NCBI GenBank assembly: GCA_963578625.1 | Contig: CAUZEO010000275.1 | Coordinates: 1 to 7,183, forward strand | Source of the DNA: CAUZEO01 sp963578625 | Lineage (GTDB): Bacteria > Verrucomicrobiota > Kiritimatiellia > SLOV01 | DNA: 7,183 nt | Reading direction: 5' to 3' | Part shown: in pieces, positions 5,089 to 7,183 of the stretch | How positions within the stretch are numbered: the stretch's first letter is position 1 | Layout of the letters: every line of letters begins with the position of its first letter | The notes under the pieces: model-generated | What the model saw: the letters and a program-made list of their open reading frames with translations, nothing else | What the model was told of the DNA's origin: nothing | The model's database searches: none | Translations under genes and position numbers: made by a program

Positions 5089-6750
5089 ATGGACTTTGGG
5101 CTGGCGATCGAGATATTTCTGAAGGTTATCGGGGGGTTGGGGGTCTTTTTGCTTGGCATGAAGCACCTCTCCGAGGGGATGCAGGCGGTGGCCGGCAATC
5201 GCCTACGTCAACTCATCGGGATTGTAACGGAAAACCGGATCATGGCGGTCGGGGTGGGGACCCTGGTGACCTGCCTGGTACAGTCGAGCTCGATTACCAC
5301 CGTCATGGTGGTCGGATTCGTAAACAGCGGTTTCATGACGCTGCACCAGGCTATCGGCGTCATTTTCGGCGCGAATATCGGAACCACCATCACCGGTTGG
5401 CTGATTTCGCTGCTTCCGAAAATCGGCAAATTCGGCCTCCCGATCCTGGGCATGTCTTCCTTCTTCTACCTCTTTGCCAAGCGGGACCGCGTTCGGAACA
5501 TGGGAATGGTTGTCATGGGCATTGGGATGATCTTTTTCGGCCTCGACCTGATGAGCGGTGGATTGAAGCCCATCCGTTCCAACGAGGATTACCAGGCGTT
5601 CTTTGCCCTCTTTCAAGCTACGTCCTACCTCGGGGTCCTGAAGTGTGCATTGGTGGGATGTATCGTGACCACCATGGTCCAATCCTCCTCTGCTACCCTC
5701 GGCATCACCATGGCCCTCCTGCTGCAGGGGACGATCAACTTCGAATCTGCGGCGGCCCTCGTCCTCGGGGAAAATATCGGCACCACCATCACTGCGTACT
5801 TCGCATCGATTGGCGCAAATTCGACCGCCAAGCGCGCGGCCTATGCCCACATCGTGTTCAACGTCATCGGGGTGCTATGGGCTACCGCGCTTTTTCGTGC
5901 CGTCCTTCTTCCAATATCGTATCGGTTCATGGGCGCGGAGCCGTCCATTGAAATGCAATTGACCGGTGTGGCGATGGTTCACTCCTGCTTCAATATCACG
6001 AACATGATTCTTTTCCTGCCCTTCATGGGCCTGCTGGCCAAGCTGGTTACCCGAATCGTTCCCCAGCGCGGGGAAAAGGAGGCGAAGCACCTTGCGTATC
6101 TCGACATACGCATGCTGAGCTCGCCCGTCCTCGGGGTGGAACAATCCAGGAAAGAAATTCTCGTGATGTCGGACGCCGTAGAAAAGATGCTCGGTTACCT
6201 CAACGAAAACGTTACTGCAGAGAAGTGGAGCGCCTCGCTGGAGGAGAAGACATTTCGACGGGAGGAGATTCTCGATAACATCCAGACCGAAGTCACCGAA
6301 TTTCTGAGCAGACTTCTTACCGGCCGTATACCGCGGAACGTGGCGGAGGAAGCGGGTGCCCAGCTTCGGATGGCCGACGAATTCGAATCGGCCAGCGATG
6401 AAATTGTGGTCATTCTCAAGCTGTATCTCAAAGCCTCGAAGAATGGGCTGACGATTTCCACCGAAGGCCGGGAAGAACTCGGAGTCCTGCACGAGCAGGT
6501 CACGGAATTTGTCCGGATGCTGGGGCAGGCAGTCCACAATTACGACAGCAACATCCTGGCCCATGCCAACACCAAGAGCCTCCAGGTTACCCGGGCCATG
6601 AAAAATTCGCGCCGGAAACATTTAGGCCGAATCGCCGACGATCACATCCCCCCAATGCAGAGCCTGATTTTCACCGACATCCTCAGTGCCTACCGTCGGA
6701 TCAATGACCACATGTTGAATGTCGCCGAGGCGATCGCGGGGGAGAAATAG
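5089..6750 (+). CDS. Na+/phosphate cotransporter-family protein with PhoU-like C-terminus
   Basis: A 553-residue inner-membrane protein of the NptA/YjbB type, related to the SLC34 sodium-phosphate carriers. The membrane half (about 8-325) has the two inverted repeats typical of the family, each with a QSSS motif: CLVQSSSITTVMVV (62-75) and TMVQSSSATLGITM (195-208). Each is followed by a GxNIGTTIT segment (94-102 and 227-235). These elements form the sodium and phosphate site in the family. Hydrophobic spans occur near 8-24, 52-78, 115-130, 138-155, 183-212, 253-278 and 292-322. From about 335 to the end is a soluble helical region with heptad-like charged helices (for example ILDNIQTEVTEFLSRLL, 415-431), matching the PhoU-like domain usually fused to bacterial members. 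Length is normal and there is no sign of damage. The predicted role is sodium-coupled phosphate uptake or export; direction and regulation cannot be told. No pst or pho genes are adjacent. Confidence 0.93.
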   Translation: MDFGLAIEIFLKVIGGLGVFLLGMKHLSEGMQAVAGNRLRQLIGIVTENRIMAVGVGTLVTCLVQSSSITTVMVVGFVNSGFMTLHQAIGVIFGANIGTTITGWLISLLPKIGKFGLPILGMSSFFYLFAKRDRVRNMGMVVMGIGMIFFGLDLMSGGLKPIRSNEDYQAFFALFQATSYLGVLKCALVGCIVTTMVQSSSATLGITMALLLQGTINFESAAALVLGENIGTTITAYFASIGANSTAKRAAYAHIVFNVIGVLWATALFRAVLLPISYRFMGAEPSIEMQLTGVAMVHSCFNITNMILFLPFMGLLAKLVTRIVPQRGEKEAKHLAYLDIRMLSSPVLGVEQSRKEILVMSDAVEKMLGYLNENVTAEKWSASLEEKTFRREEILDNIQTEVTEFLSRLLTGRIPRNVAEEAGAQLRMADEFESASDEIVVILKLYLKASKNGLTISTEGREELGVLHEQVTEFVRMLGQAVHNYDSNILAHANTKSLQVTRAMKNSRRKHLGRIADDHIPPMQSLIFTDILSAYRRINDHMLNVAEAIAGEK

Positions 6751-6830
6751 CGACGGCACAAAATCGTAGCTTGGGCTTTCAAGCCCGAGTTGTGCGAGGG
6801 AAGGTCATGTTTTGCAATGATCAGGGAGAA
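6751..6830 (+). terminator. Hairpin downstream of the transporter gene
   Basis: CTTGGGCTT (6770-6778) pairs with AAGCCCGAG (6781-6789) at nine positions, one of them a T-G wobble, and lies 20 bases after the stop. No T-run follows, so it may stabilise the 3' end or act as a Rho-associated stop more than as a classical intrinsic terminator. It is preceded by GTAG (6766-6769), the head seen in the other palindromic repeats, so it may be a further member of that family. The remaining bases to 6830 show nothing else. Confidence 0.4.
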
Positions 6831-6924
6831 GTCCGCTGCTCCTGACGCGGAGTGAACTCCGTACTACGGGTTGGCTGCAAAGGCTTGTTTGTTGCCGCCC
6901 GGAAGTCGTGGCGACTTCCGCTAC
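6831..6924 (-). repeat. Composite palindromic repeat, diverged copy D (contains C2)
   Basis: Two units sit together. Bases 6831-6874 are the partner of 4951-4995, with the dyad CGGAGT-GA-ACTCCG (6849-6862). Bases 6900-6908 (CGGAAGTCG) pair perfectly with 6912-6920 (CGACTTCCG) around TGG, and the minus strand begins GTAGCGGAAGTCGCC at 6924. Read on the minus strand, the order (hairpin CGGAAGTCGCC, CTTCCGGGC, a spacer with ACAAGC, then a GGA-TTC dyad) is the same as in copies A and B, so this is a diverged member of the same composite. It lies between the transporter and the convergent partial gene, ending eight bases from the latter's stop codon. Confidence 0.7.
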
Positions 6925-6932
6925 ATTGGGAC

Positions 6933-7183
6933 TTATGGCCGGTCCGCGGTTTCCGTCCATTCGCGTACCTGGCCGGGCTTCAAATCCTTTCGAAGCGTGA
7001 CGACGTTTCCGGGATTAACGGATGCATTCTCGGGCAACGGGACGTCGCCTTTTTCCTTTCCGATCGTCGCCACGCTTTTCATGCCGGTGAGCGGGTCTGC
7101 GCCGGGGAGGGCGTTGTTCTTGTCGTCGTACCATTCGAACCAGGGGAGTCCCGCAGTGGCGTACTCGCTGGATGTTGGCGGTG
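6933..7183 (-). CDS. Unrecognised protein, C-terminal fragment (runs off right edge)
   Basis: An open minus-strand frame enters from the right edge (first full codon at 7181) and ends at TAA, 6935-6933, giving 82 residues. It reads PPTSSEYATAGLPWFEWYDD and later GADPLTGMKSVATIGKEKGD, PLPENASVNPGNVVTLRKDL and ends EWTETADRP. The other two minus frames hit stops, and the composition (balanced charged residues, Pro-Trp-Phe motif, many Lys/Glu) looks like real protein. No family is recognised with confidence. The tail is hydrophilic with no membrane segment, so it is probably the soluble end of a larger protein. It converges on the transporter gene, with the composite palindromic repeat between them. 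Confidence 0.6.
   Translation of the reverse strand, partial: PPTSSEYATAGLPWFEWYDDKNNALPGADPLTGMKSVATIGKEKGDVPLPENASVNPGNVVTLRKDLKPGQVREWTETADRP

Noticed and set aside
5875..6621. Long open frame opposite the transporter gene (248 residues)
   Set aside because: It is antisense to the PhoU-like half of a clear transporter and shows no motif of its own.
1040..6924. CRISPR array formed by the repeated palindromes
   Set aside because: Copies are far apart, irregularly spaced and separated by genes; there are no short regular spacers and no cas genes.

Overview
The window looks like a bacterial chromosome of moderately high GC content, most likely from the PVC group (Verrucomicrobiota or relatives). 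This is inferred, with modest confidence, from a large secreted TIM-barrel hydrolase-like protein, a tiny orphan integrase-arm protein, weak or absent Shine-Dalgarno sequences before some genes, and many short palindromic repeats between genes. No rRNA, tRNA, CRISPR array or complete transposase was seen.

Layout from left to right. A minus-strand lipoprotein gene, of which only the start is present, leaves the left edge at 71. After a 273-base gap comes a plus-strand NAD-dependent epimerase/dehydratase (345-1043). It converges on a 906-residue secreted glycoside-hydrolase-like protein on the minus strand (1124-3844). A 78-base palindromic repeat fills the gap between their stop codons, and a nearly identical second copy lies just upstream of the hydrolase (3920-3997), so the hydrolase is bracketed by direct repeats exactly 2,880 bases apart. 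Next is an accessory-looking stretch: a 73-residue orphan integrase-arm-like protein (4266-4487), a short dyad (4507-4525), and a 402-base MITE-like element (4556-4957) with 26-base terminal inverted repeats and an internal hairpin whose 37-bp stem is perfect. A sodium/phosphate cotransporter-family protein with a C-terminal PhoU-like domain follows (5089-6750), also bracketed by two directly oriented repeats (4951-4995 and 6831-6874). The window ends in the C-terminal part of an unrecognised minus-strand protein (6933-7183).

The genes do not form an obvious operon or single pathway. The epimerase and the secreted hydrolase could both belong to carbohydrate use, and the transporter to phosphate handling, but each is separately transcribed and separated by repeats. 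The strongest signal is the repeat architecture: one family of short palindromes headed GTAGC (or close variants) occurs at gene ends and around individual genes, in one case overlapping the stop codon of a gene, with a MITE-like foldback element among them. No clearly new multi-gene system is visible.
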